Assembly: GCA_041200185.1 (NCBI GenBank)
Contig: CP165730.1
Location: 1,178,001-1,242,000, forward strand
Source of the DNA: G041200185 sp041200185
Lineage (GTDB): Bacteria; Pseudomonadota; Alphaproteobacteria; BNTO01
DNA: 64,000 bases
Direction of reading: 5' to 3'
The notes under the pieces were generated by a model. The model did no database searches. It was given only the letters and a program-made list of their open reading frames with translations, and had not been told where the DNA came from. The position numbers were made by a program, and so were the translations under genes. Shown piece after piece: positions 17,336 through 25,139 of this stretch (its first letter is position 1; every line of letters begins with the position of its first letter).

Positions 17336-17827
17336 ATGAAACATTTAATCAAGATAAACACCTCCCTTTTGCTGGGCGTTTTGGTCAACGGTTATGGGAT
17401 GGAAGAAACTCAAGAAACTTTCGATTTTACACAACCAATTTATAATTCTGCCGTGCAATACTCTATTTTACCTCAACTTGTAAATGGAAATGCTGCATGG
17501 ACTGATGATAAAGACCAACAACTCTATACTGCAGTTATGCAGCTGGGGGATAATTGGGAATCTCTATCACAAGAATTATTCCCATCAAATAGTGCAAACG
17601 AGCTTTATTTGAGATTTTGGACCGTGTCAAAGTGGAAAGTTGAAGGTGGAGCGTCGCCGTACTTTCAAGCCAACGGAAGTTTATATTCAGTTATCAGCGG
17701 TCTACCAGTTCCAGATCCTGCAGAGTTTAACGACTTCGACTCTGATGGCACAGAGTGCTCATCATTGACAGGGTTTCCGACAATTCCTCAATATTTACAA
17801 GATGAAATGAATGATGAGATGAAATAA
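17336..17827 (+). CDS. Secreted protein with one Myb/SANT-like repeat
   Basis: A 163-residue protein. A short signal peptide (MKHLIKINTSLLLGVLVNG) is followed by a Gln/Thr-rich segment and one Myb-like repeat (about 60-105). The repeat starts AAWTDDKDQQLYTAVMQLG, has its second Trp in DNWESLSQELF, and its third helix in NELYLRFWTVSKW. The three aromatic residues are spaced as in eukaryotic Myb repeats. The C-terminus is acidic (DFDSDG, EMNDEM). Myb repeats bind DNA in eukaryotes, so an exported version suggests a protein meant for the host nucleus; this is inference. AGGAGAGA before the ATG fixes the start. Related to the two-repeat protein at 33595. Confidence 0.6.
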   Translation: MKHLIKINTSLLLGVLVNGYGMEETQETFDFTQPIYNSAVQYSILPQLVNGNAAWTDDKDQQLYTAVMQLGDNWESLSQELFPSNSANELYLRFWTVSKWKVEGGASPYFQANGSLYSVISGLPVPDPAEFNDFDSDGTECSSLTGFPTIPQYLQDEMNDEMK

Positions 17828-18006
17828 AAATAAGCTTTTAGCCGGTTACGAGTTTTGATTTTAATACTCTATAGTCAAGAAAAAAGGAGTGTAGAGTTAA
17901 TTTTGAAACGTTCGCGATAGGTCTATTAGTTCGCAAATCTAAATCGATTATTCAAAAGCGTCATGAGGAAAAATACTTCTGAAATGCCAAAAAGAATCTG
18001 AACACC

Positions 18007-18036
18007 GGAAGCCGAGTGAGGTTTGATTCGGCTTCC
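18007..18036. other. Perfect inverted repeat
   Basis: GGAAGCCGA and TCGGCTTCC around a 12-base loop, between the Myb-repeat gene and the next secreted protein gene. There is no T-run on the plus strand. It could be a transcript end, a binding site or a relic. Confidence 0.4.
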
Positions 18037-18211
18037 CTTACCGTTTCGAGGAGGCGCATGATGACCCCATGGCAGAATAGTCGACGACAACAACATGCTG
18101 TTTCCAGATCGGATGTAAGAGAGAAGTGGTTGGAGTCTGTTTAGAAGTTTTTTTGACAAAAGATCAACATATGCGCCATGCTTGGGCGTGGAAAGCGTAG
18201 GGGGAATCTAC

Positions 18212-19264
18212 GTGAGGCATTTTTTTGTTTATTTTCTGGCCTTGGCGTGCTTGGTTGTTGGCTCAGAAAACAGCTTCCCTTCAAACTTAGTAGAGGAGTT
18301 TTTTGAGAATACGTCCGAAGGACAACGGAAAGTGCTGATTTTCAGAGGATCTCGAACTAAGGAAGAGCCTTTTTTGACAAGACCGCGTCCCTACCTTATA
18401 GAAAAGAATTCTCTATGGGAACTAACTTCTTTGCTTCCAGAGGATGGCTCTTCTGCGGAGGAAGGGGGGGCTTCCTCGGAGGACAAAATTTGTTTTGTCG
18501 GGAATTCGTATTTCGACCCCGACCTTGAAACATCGGAAAATCTGCAAAACCTTAATCTCCCTTCTAACTTCTTCGATGTTGTGATCCTTCGCAATTGTTT
18601 GGGGCTCATCAAAGTCGACGGAGCCGAGTACAACGCAGCTTTGGATGCTGTCAAACCGGGAGGACGTGTGTACGTCTTTTTAGAGTCGATGTTCAACTTT
18701 TGGACACAAGAAGAGTTGAAGAGTCGGTGCCTAGACGGAGAACGCTTTACTGTGCTGGAAGAAAATACCCACATTTCGGGCATTCCTTTTGGCTGCATTG
18801 GCCTACTTCATGGAGTCGTTACAAAAGGTACAACTCCGACACAGGAAACGGCTGTAAGCCTCGTTGGGATTAGCCCTGATGACTGGAAGTATCGGCAGGC
18901 TGTGCCTGATCTGGAAACATTTGAAGCTCAACAAAGAACGAAAAGTCAGATTGGTTTTGAAATCCTTAAAAAATATAAAAGTGACGTAGTCAAGTATATC
19001 AACGTTGATACTTCGGTGGGATCGATCAGTTTTGAATTGTTTAAAATAAGAGAGCACCCTTTGTTTCGATTTATTTCGACGCAATGCTTTGAAGCCCTTG
19101 TTATGACCCTCGAAAAGACCAAAGACGGCAGAATGTTCCTGGGAAAAGACATCTCCCCAACGGCTCGAAACATGACGAGATCTTACTCGTCGGACTCAGG
19201 ATTCAAACGAGACGATATTCCTTCTCGCACGGCATCTTGGCCAATAAACCCAACAAATCCTTGA
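18212..19264 (+). CDS. Secreted protein with degenerate methyltransferase-like fold (paralogue 1)
   Basis: A 350-residue exported protein: signal peptide (MRHFFVYFLALACLVVG), then a region resembling a class I S-adenosylmethionine methyltransferase. Visible pieces are a strand KVLIF, the phrase LPSNFFDVVILRNCLG, then KVDGAEYNAALDAVKPGGRVYVF, which matches the post-motif segment (helix, PGG turn, strand) of this fold. The glycine-rich SAM loop is not recognisable, so catalytic activity is doubtful. An acidic Ser/Glu/Gly insert lies at about 75-95 and a Ser-rich tail at the end. GTG 18212 is preceded by AGGGGG; a TTG or GTG start upstream is less likely. Tandem with a clear paralogue at 19389. 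Confidence 0.6.
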   Translation: MRHFFVYFLALACLVVGSENSFPSNLVEEFFENTSEGQRKVLIFRGSRTKEEPFLTRPRPYLIEKNSLWELTSLLPEDGSSAEEGGASSEDKICFVGNSYFDPDLETSENLQNLNLPSNFFDVVILRNCLGLIKVDGAEYNAALDAVKPGGRVYVFLESMFNFWTQEELKSRCLDGERFTVLEENTHISGIPFGCIGLLHGVVTKGTTPTQETAVSLVGISPDDWKYRQAVPDLETFEAQQRTKSQIGFEILKKYKSDVVKYINVDTSVGSISFELFKIREHPLFRFISTQCFEALVMTLEKTKDGRMFLGKDISPTARNMTRSYSSDSGFKRDDIPSRTASWPINPTNP

Positions 19265-19388
19265 TACTGGATCCATCTACATACTGGATCCATCTATCAG
19301 TCTCTTAGAAGAATAGTTCTTGCGTTAACTTTTTATTAACTTTTTTGCGTCACAATGTACGTAAGTTAAGTCGAGTAAGAGTGAATAA

Positions 19389-20231
19389 ATGGTATTGAGA
19401 AAATTTATTTCAATATGCGGAATTTGGACTGGACTCCTGGCAACAACGGGTTCAGTTCTGGCATCAGGCCATCATCCGGAGAGGGAAGCCGCTCTTTCGT
19501 TTTATCAGCAGTCTTCGGATGAACACCGTGTTCTTGTCTTTGGCGATGGACGGCTTTACTTCGATCTACATGGAATCCGGCATGATAACTGGCCGAATCA
19601 CTATTTTTGCGTCGGAGGAAAGGAATGCGAACCTGATTTCGAACTCAATGCACGGCTTCAGGATTGCCAGTTTCCAACATCCTATTTTGAGGCTGTCATT
19701 GTAGCAAACACGCGAGGCTACTTAAAACTTGATGGCGCCGAGTACGAAGCAGCTATGCGCCTCGTTCGACCAAGTGGAAAAGTTGTGACTTATTGTGATC
19801 ACGCCTATGAGGCCATACAGTGGTCGGATTTTAAATCACGCCAAACCCTTTCGGAAGATGATTTGAAACGTGTCGACGAAGTTATGAGAGATAACAATCT
19901 TGCAAAGACGAGTCTTACATTTTTTAACCGAGGAACGACACCTGACGGGGAGCAGCTGGGATGGGTTGCTGAAGTTTTTTCAGACCGACCTGGACATCCT
20001 GGAGCAGGAGATAGCCTTCGTAGGCGCATTCAAATCCTAAACGGAGCTCGGCAAGAACTTGCTCAGGAAATCAACCTACCGCCCTCTCTTCGTTCAATGT
20101 ATTTTTCAACGTTGGAGGATGCAGGTGAGGCTTGGTATTCGAAGGCCATGACACTCGAAGGGGATCATGAAATCGTACTGACTTTCTTGAAGGAGCCACC
20201 CCAGTCTGTCCACCGTTCAACGCAAGGGTAA
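19389..20231 (+). CDS. Secreted protein with degenerate methyltransferase-like fold (paralogue 2)
   Basis: A 280-residue exported protein, paralogous to 18212-19264. Shared blocks are EPDFELNARLQ (DPDLETSENLQ in the other), FPTSYFEAVIVANTRGYLKL, and DGAEYEAAMRLVRPSGKVV, plus the GTTP motif further on. The signal peptide ends near VLASG. A strand-loop RVLVFGDGRLYF may stand for SAM motif I, but the GxGxG pattern is incomplete. The domain call rests on the order of strand, LP...FD/EV(V)I, helix and P(G/S)G turn. No ribosome-binding site is obvious. Both copies have signal peptides, unusual for methyltransferases, so an exported host-directed role is possible. Confidence 0.6.
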   Translation: MVLRKFISICGIWTGLLATTGSVLASGHHPEREAALSFYQQSSDEHRVLVFGDGRLYFDLHGIRHDNWPNHYFCVGGKECEPDFELNARLQDCQFPTSYFEAVIVANTRGYLKLDGAEYEAAMRLVRPSGKVVTYCDHAYEAIQWSDFKSRQTLSEDDLKRVDEVMRDNNLAKTSLTFFNRGTTPDGEQLGWVAEVFSDRPGHPGAGDSLRRRIQILNGARQELAQEINLPPSLRSMYFSTLEDAGEAWYSKAMTLEGDHEIVLTFLKEPPQSVHRSTQG

Positions 20232-20339
20232 AGCCAAAACGAGGGAAGGACGCGCACTCCAGAGGAGATCTTAACCTAGCTCCCCTTGCAGTGCATCGAA
20301 CAGTCAATCAGGCAAAATCGAGAAAGCCCCCCTGAAAGC

Positions 20340-20371
20340 TACAAGCTGGAGCACAAGTACCCCAGCTTGTA
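20340..20371. terminator. Hairpin between convergent genes
   Basis: TACAAGCTGG and CCAGCTTGTA form a perfect 10-base stem with a 12-base loop between two converging genes. There is no T-run on either side, so it may act as a weak bidirectional end or an mRNA stabiliser. Confidence 0.45.
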
Positions 20372-20376
20372 CGTGA

Positions 20377-21048
20377 CTATCCCTCTGATTCTTCTTCCGA
20401 ATCAACCTCGCCGACCATCGCTTCCACGTATTTCTTAAGGAGGCTTTTCTTGTCAGTCATTCTTTGGATAATTTCTATCCATTCCATGACAACGACAGAT
20501 TCGGCTTTTATAAAACTTAGGGCATCCTGTTGGGAAAACTTCTGTTGGTAGTAACCATCAAGAACTTTCCTCGTTCCCTTTAAAACTGAATCAATCTCTT
20601 CTATGCGGTCTTTGATATAGTCGCGATCCGCTTGATCCCACATAGAACCCATATGAGGAATTTTCATCTTATCCAACTCATCACGAACCTTATCCAAGTT
20701 TCCCAGCCCAGCCAAAACTTGCTGCAAAGAGGCAAGAATGTTTGCACGTGTCGTTTCTTCTGTATTTAGGATAGTTTTCTTGTTTTTATCATTTGATAGA
20801 AGATCAACGAAGGTTTGACGTCCCCTGACATTGTTCAGGGCTTGTTCAATGCAAGACTGAGCATAATCAACTTCCTTTCTAGCTTGACCCATCTGGTGTT
20901 TGAGCACTTCTAGATTCTTTGACATGAAATCGAGGATGCCTAAGCTAGCGGGAACTCTATGATCCGGATGATCCGAAGCCACTAAGGGGTTCATGCACCC
21001 TGCCCACAAGGCCATCGCCGAAATCCACACTAATTTTTGTTGTTTCAT
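20377..21048 (-). CDS. Secreted helical protein
   Basis: A 223-residue exported protein. The N-terminus MKQQKLVWISAMALWAGC gives either a lipoprotein-like site before Cys 18 (the residue at -3 is atypical) or a signal peptidase I site at VAS-DH. The mature part is almost all helix, with coiled-coil-like stretches (about 40-75, 95-125, 135-200) and an acidic end (DSEEESEG). Like the 10-13 kb proteins it is exported, helical and without a recognised family. It is convergent with the methyltransferase-like paralogue 2. Confidence 0.65.
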   Translation of the reverse strand: MKQQKLVWISAMALWAGCMNPLVASDHPDHRVPASLGILDFMSKNLEVLKHQMGQARKEVDYAQSCIEQALNNVRGRQTFVDLLSNDKNKKTILNTEETTRANILASLQQVLAGLGNLDKVRDELDKMKIPHMGSMWDQADRDYIKDRIEEIDSVLKGTRKVLDGYYQQKFSQQDALSFIKAESVVVMEWIEIIQRMTDKKSLLKKYVEAMVGEVDSEEESEG

Positions 21049-21095
21049 AACTGTTATTCCTCCAAAAAAATATAAATCGCAATATATAAACTACA

Positions 21096-21428
21096 CTATC
21101 GCCTTCGTGCTCTGGATTGAATAATTTTCACCGAAAGCCTCCCTCGACCATTTATTTGATATCGCTCTCCTGCACCCGGACTGATTTGTAGCACATTAAG
21201 ACGAAGGAAGCAAAACATGCCCCCGCGAAGCCCCATGCGGATGAGAGGTTTTTCTAGTGTCTCAAAAAAAATAGGCTCAGGTGACTCCGATAAAGACACA
21301 GAAGGTTCACCACATGGAAATCTCCTTTTCTGGCTTCGCAACCATTTACGGAGTTTCTGTAAAATTTCGGAGTTTCTTTGCCAAATTTCCGTCAAATAAC
21401 CCCTAAATTGCAACCACATTGGCATCAC
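21096..21428 (-). CDS. Hypothetical protein, doubtful
   Basis: A 110-residue basic open frame without recognised motifs and with no clear ribosome-binding site, just upstream of the secreted helical gene on the same strand. The region from here to 22148 looks decayed, with short gene-like pieces interrupted by stops, so this may be a remnant rather than a gene. Confidence 0.2.
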   Translation of the reverse strand: MMPMWLQFRGYLTEIWQRNSEILQKLRKWLRSQKRRFPCGEPSVSLSESPEPIFFETLEKPLIRMGLRGGMFCFLRLNVLQISPGAGERYQINGRGRLSVKIIQSRARRR

Positions 21429-22148
21429 CTCATGAACGCCAGATGATGCGGGTCTTCGTTAGCCCTCGAGGACGACCTCCTCTGGCTGCTCATTTCACCC
21501 ATGTTGATCGGTATAGCCTGGGTAGGCTTCCTTTTCCAGCTCAATGCCATCAATAGTTATCATCCTCTTCAGAGCCTCTTGCCACGAGGACATGGACTCA
21601 GTTCATGGCCTAAAAGTCTACCAAAACAGCGACATAATTTCGCAACAGATCGAAATTTGGTCGTTTCTAGGTACCAGGGACTTGAGAAAATTCATTAGAG
21701 GGGTGATTTCTTGGAAGAATAAAGAGATGACGTTGGAGCCGAGACGATCGAGTTCACAGTAGAGAATTTTCAAGGCTGAGAATCGTTATCAAACATGTTT
21801 TTGAGAGTTGCAATAATTGAAATTCTAGAGACTATTTATCACTGAATTTTTAGAAAAAGCATTCATTAATGTTTATTATTTGGTTCAAACTTACAACTTT
21901 TGCTTAGCACAATAGGTCGATAATAATGAATAAATCTTCTTTGATAAGGTATAGTAACCTGCGCTACAAAACACACCCACTATATCTCCTTCACATGGCG
22001 AAATAACAAAAGCGTACAGACGCTCATGGGGAGAATACATCGAACAGTCCGACGAACGCGGCCACGCGCGTCTCACCATCTGTGGGTCCCCCAAAGGAAT
22101 TGCAAAATTCACGCTAGACGTCGCATGTTCCGCGTTACACCTTGAAAG
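21429..22148 (-). other. Decayed region downstream of the ankyrin gene
   Basis: No intact gene. Two minus-strand stretches look coding but are cut by TGA: one directly continues the ankyrin-gene frame past its TGA for 86 codons (to 21891), the other (about 21460-21590) has ITIDGIELEKEAYPGYTD followed by an in-frame TGA. Both may be gene remnants. Confidence 0.3.
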
Positions 22149-22883
22149 TCATGATTGCTTCGATTGTTTTTTCTGGTGTAAAGCGCGTTGACGTACATGA
22201 GCGCCATTTTTTAGAAAAACTTCTGCTTTTAGATAATCCTTTTCCTCAAGTATCTCCTCTAAAGGCGTTGCTCCTCCGTTTGGAAGAGAACGATTAATGT
22301 CAGCGCCGTATCTTTTGAACAGCTTTACAAATTCATCCATTTCTTCCACATCCATTTGATTCGTGCTAGGAAAACAGAAGAAAACAGTTCTTCCTTCGTT
22401 ATCGACGACGTTGACGTCAAGCCCTGCCTTTAGAAGTCTTTCAACGACCTCACAGGAAAACGAAGTAGAACGGTGAAGGTCTGTTTGCCCATCCTTGTCA
22501 CGATGATTTAGATCGGCTCCATACCTTTTAAGAAGCGCGATCATAGGCTTATCGTTGTTCCAATAAGCCTCTGTTAAAGCTGAACGATAGGTAATGCAGT
22601 CAGTCAAAACCCCACCATTCGGATCGGCCCCCTTACGCAAAAGAAACTCGGCCATTACCCGATCGCCACGATGAACTGCATACCCCAAAGGGGATGTGTC
22701 AAATTCGTCCACTTCGTTAAGTGGAGGATTGCGCCACGCCTTCACAAGATCAAGCCGCCCCTCTGCACAGGCCTTGGTAAAAGTCCATTTAGATCCGTCC
22801 GGAGAAGATCGATTCACCTGGCATCCCGTCCCAAAGATTCCTAAAAGAACGACAAAGCGACAAATCCGATTACACATAGACAT
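22149..22883 (-). CDS. Ankyrin-repeat protein with lipoprotein-like signal
   Basis: A 244-residue protein: a signal peptide ending GIFGTGC (lipobox-like, though the -3 residue is Gly instead of Leu), then four to five ankyrin repeats. The repeats are recognisable by DTSPLGYAVHRGD, FLLRKGADPNGG, LLKRYGADLNHRDKDGQT, RLLKAGLDVNVVDNEGRT and LFKRYGADINRSLPNGGAT. Ankyrin repeats mediate protein-protein contacts and are frequent among proteins that symbionts send to their hosts. The export signal makes a periplasmic, surface or host location likely. It ends in a Lys/Gln-rich tail and TGA; the same frame stays open for 86 codons after the TGA. Confidence 0.8.
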   Translation of the reverse strand: MSMCNRICRFVVLLGIFGTGCQVNRSSPDGSKWTFTKACAEGRLDLVKAWRNPPLNEVDEFDTSPLGYAVHRGDRVMAEFLLRKGADPNGGVLTDCITYRSALTEAYWNNDKPMIALLKRYGADLNHRDKDGQTDLHRSTSFSCEVVERLLKAGLDVNVVDNEGRTVFFCFPSTNQMDVEEMDEFVKLFKRYGADINRSLPNGGATPLEEILEEKDYLKAEVFLKNGAHVRQRALHQKKQSKQS

Positions 22884-23091
22884 CTTCTGAATCCATCCTC
22901 CCCGTTTAGACTATCCATCCTTTGAGATCCTGGTCAAGAACGACAGCCTTTTAAAGGTTTGGACTATACCTAGAAAGGTAAGAATGGTGTAGAAGAAGCA
23001 GTTCACAGGTTTTATTTCCAGGTGCGAAACATCAGACTGGGGTTTATGCTATCCTCACCACCAGTTGGTAGGGTTTTTTACGAAAATTTTT

Positions 23092-24894
23092 ATGGTTTCT
23101 GTTCCGTCTTGCGGTTTTGATGCGTTCTTACTCCCTCATTTTGAATGTTGCAACCGCTTGGGTGGTGCAAATGTGGCCGACTCTGTGCGATCGGCTACGG
23201 GTTTTACAGGGTCTTCAGCCATCGCAATTTGGACTTCGTCATCAAAGGCTCTTTTTGTGGATGCGCGTTATACCTTGCAAGCCCAAGATGAATGTCCCGA
23301 TTTCGAAGTTGTTGAATGCCAATCTTTGCACCCTAAAGACACCAATCTTTCCAAGTGGATTCGCAACCATGTTCCTGCATCCTCCACGATTATTACTGAT
23401 TTCCGTTATTTATCTGTAGCGGATTTACGATCTTGGCAACGCGAATTTTGCGGTTACATGTTTGCCGAATGCTGCCTTCCAGCTACCCTTGAACACCTCA
23501 ACAGCCCGTCAATACCTTGTGTGAAGTCAACTGCCCCCGAAATCTTGATCGAAACTTACCCTCTAAAATACGCTGGAGACGACCATCTTTCTAAGCTGGA
23601 GAAATTACGTGAGCGACTACGTTTTGAAGCTAAACAAACTTCTATCCGTGCCGATCAACACTGGGGGTTTCTCCTAGCTTCCCCAGAGGAAATTGCATGG
23701 TTGTTAAACCTCCGTTTGCAGAATTGGCAAGCTTTTGGCTTTTCTCCTACTTTCGCCTCCTTTGCTTATGTTACAGATCGCGATTGCCTCCTCTTTGTTC
23801 CTTCAAATACGCAATTTTGTTTTTCAATAGAAACCGATCTCCCTGGCGTGACGGTCATACCCTGTCGTCCATCGGGCCATCAGGATACCGTTGTAGCGTC
23901 TATTCTTAACGATGCCCCTGATGCGCTCTTGCTCATTGCCGATCAGACCCCTCAAAGTATGTTTTCTGCTCTTAGCCCCCTTAACCTCTGTGAAGTGAAG
24001 CTACCTTCAATTCGTCAGCAAAAGAATGTCATTGAACTTGATAACTCGAGAGAGGTCCACCGACTTGAATCCGCGGCTATAATACGCCTGCTTGCATGGA
24101 TCAGTACAGCAAATCAATTTCCCACTGAGATGGAGATCGCTCAGAAGCTCGAGCACTTTCGTCATCAATATTCGCGCTACAAAGGGCCAAGTTTTTCCTC
24201 AATCATTGCAACGGGAAGCCATTCGGCGATCGTTCACTATGTATCTACCCCACGAACAGATACCTCATTGAAGGCGAATAACGTCCTTCTACTCGATGTC
24301 GGTGGTCACTACTGGGGAGGAACGACGGATATGACAAGGTCCCTTTGGCTTGGTCCTGACAAACCGTCGCCGGAATTCCGAAAGGCTTACACCGATGTGT
24401 TGAGGGGACACATAGCCCTTGCTAACCTCACTTTTCCTGACGGCGAAGTCACGGGGGGTAATATTGACGCATTCGCTCGGCAATTCCTTTGGAGCCATGG
24501 TCAGGATTACCGTCATGGGACAGGACATGGTGTAGGAAATTACCTTGTTGTGCATGAAGGACCGGTAAGTTTATCTCCTCGCAACACAACGCCTTTACAG
24601 GCCAAAATGATTGTTTCTATTGAACCAGGGATCTATTTCAAAGGCCAGTTTGGCATTCGTCTAGAAAATCTATACGAAACCGTTTTAAAGACAAATAGCA
24701 AATTTTGTCAATTCGATGCCCTCACTCTCGTGCCTTTTGATGATCAAGGGGTTGATACGAGTACTTTAACTTCGCTAGAAAGGCAATGGTTGCGCGATTA
24801 TCACCTGCGGGTTATGTCTGAAGTTTTACCCTATCTGCAAGATGATCCTCTTGTTGTTCAGTGGCTCATGGAAAGCCTCCGCCCTTTCCTATGA
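23092..24894 (+). CDS. pepP: Xaa-Pro aminopeptidase (aminopeptidase P, M24B)
   Basis: A 600-residue cytosolic metallopeptidase that removes N-terminal residues before proline. Two creatinase-type N-terminal domains (ATGFTGSSAIAIW near residue 35) precede the pita-bread catalytic domain. The metal ligands are in LLDVGGHYWGGTTDMTRS, HGTGHGVGNYL, SIEPGIY and IRLENLYE. The length and order match the long aminopeptidase P form common in alphaproteobacteria. ATG 23092 was chosen; TTG 23065 is in frame, and neither has a good ribosome-binding site. Its TGA overlaps the next start as ATGA. Confidence 0.93.
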   Translation: MVSVPSCGFDAFLLPHFECCNRLGGANVADSVRSATGFTGSSAIAIWTSSSKALFVDARYTLQAQDECPDFEVVECQSLHPKDTNLSKWIRNHVPASSTIITDFRYLSVADLRSWQREFCGYMFAECCLPATLEHLNSPSIPCVKSTAPEILIETYPLKYAGDDHLSKLEKLRERLRFEAKQTSIRADQHWGFLLASPEEIAWLLNLRLQNWQAFGFSPTFASFAYVTDRDCLLFVPSNTQFCFSIETDLPGVTVIPCRPSGHQDTVVASILNDAPDALLLIADQTPQSMFSALSPLNLCEVKLPSIRQQKNVIELDNSREVHRLESAAIIRLLAWISTANQFPTEMEIAQKLEHFRHQYSRYKGPSFSSIIATGSHSAIVHYVSTPRTDTSLKANNVLLLDVGGHYWGGTTDMTRSLWLGPDKPSPEFRKAYTDVLRGHIALANLTFPDGEVTGGNIDAFARQFLWSHGQDYRHGTGHGVGNYLVVHEGPVSLSPRNTTPLQAKMIVSIEPGIYFKGQFGIRLENLYETVLKTNSKFCQFDALTLVPFDDQGVDTSTLTSLERQWLRDYHLRVMSEVLPYLQDDPLVVQWLMESLRPFL

Positions 24895-25139
24895 TCAAAC
24901 GGTCGATCAAAATCAAAGGACATGCAACAAGTGTCACTTTAGAGAGGGAGTTCTGGGAGGCTCTCGAGTCCTGTGCCTCTAAAAACGGACTTTCTGTAGC
25001 CTCTATCATCACGGAAGTTGATCGCCACCGATCCACCAGCGCTCCCAATCGCTCTCTCTCCAGCTGTTTGAGAGTTTGGATTTTGAGAAACTGCATCACC
25101 ACCTTAAACGAAGACGCAGAGGAAGACCCTGTCTTATAA
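24891..25139 (+). CDS. RHH_4 ribbon-helix-helix domain protein
   Basis: An 82-residue small DNA-binding-type protein. It matches the RHH_4 family: a basic strand KRSIKIKGHATSVTLE, then EFWEALESCASKNGLSV and a second helix ASIITEVDRHR, the order strand-helix-helix. RHH_4 proteins are widespread in alphaproteobacteria and their targets are mostly unknown. The start overlaps the pepP stop as ATGA, so translation is coupled. The stop touches the end of the decayed kinase-like gene on the other strand. Confidence 0.8.
   Translation: MIKRSIKIKGHATSVTLEREFWEALESCASKNGLSVASIITEVDRHRSTSAPNRSLSSCLRVWILRNCITTLNEDAEEDPVL

Noticed and set aside
17926..18159. A 77-codon minus-strand frame overlapping the inverted repeat at 18007
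   Set aside because: No motif, no ribosome-binding site, and composition unlike the neighbouring genes.
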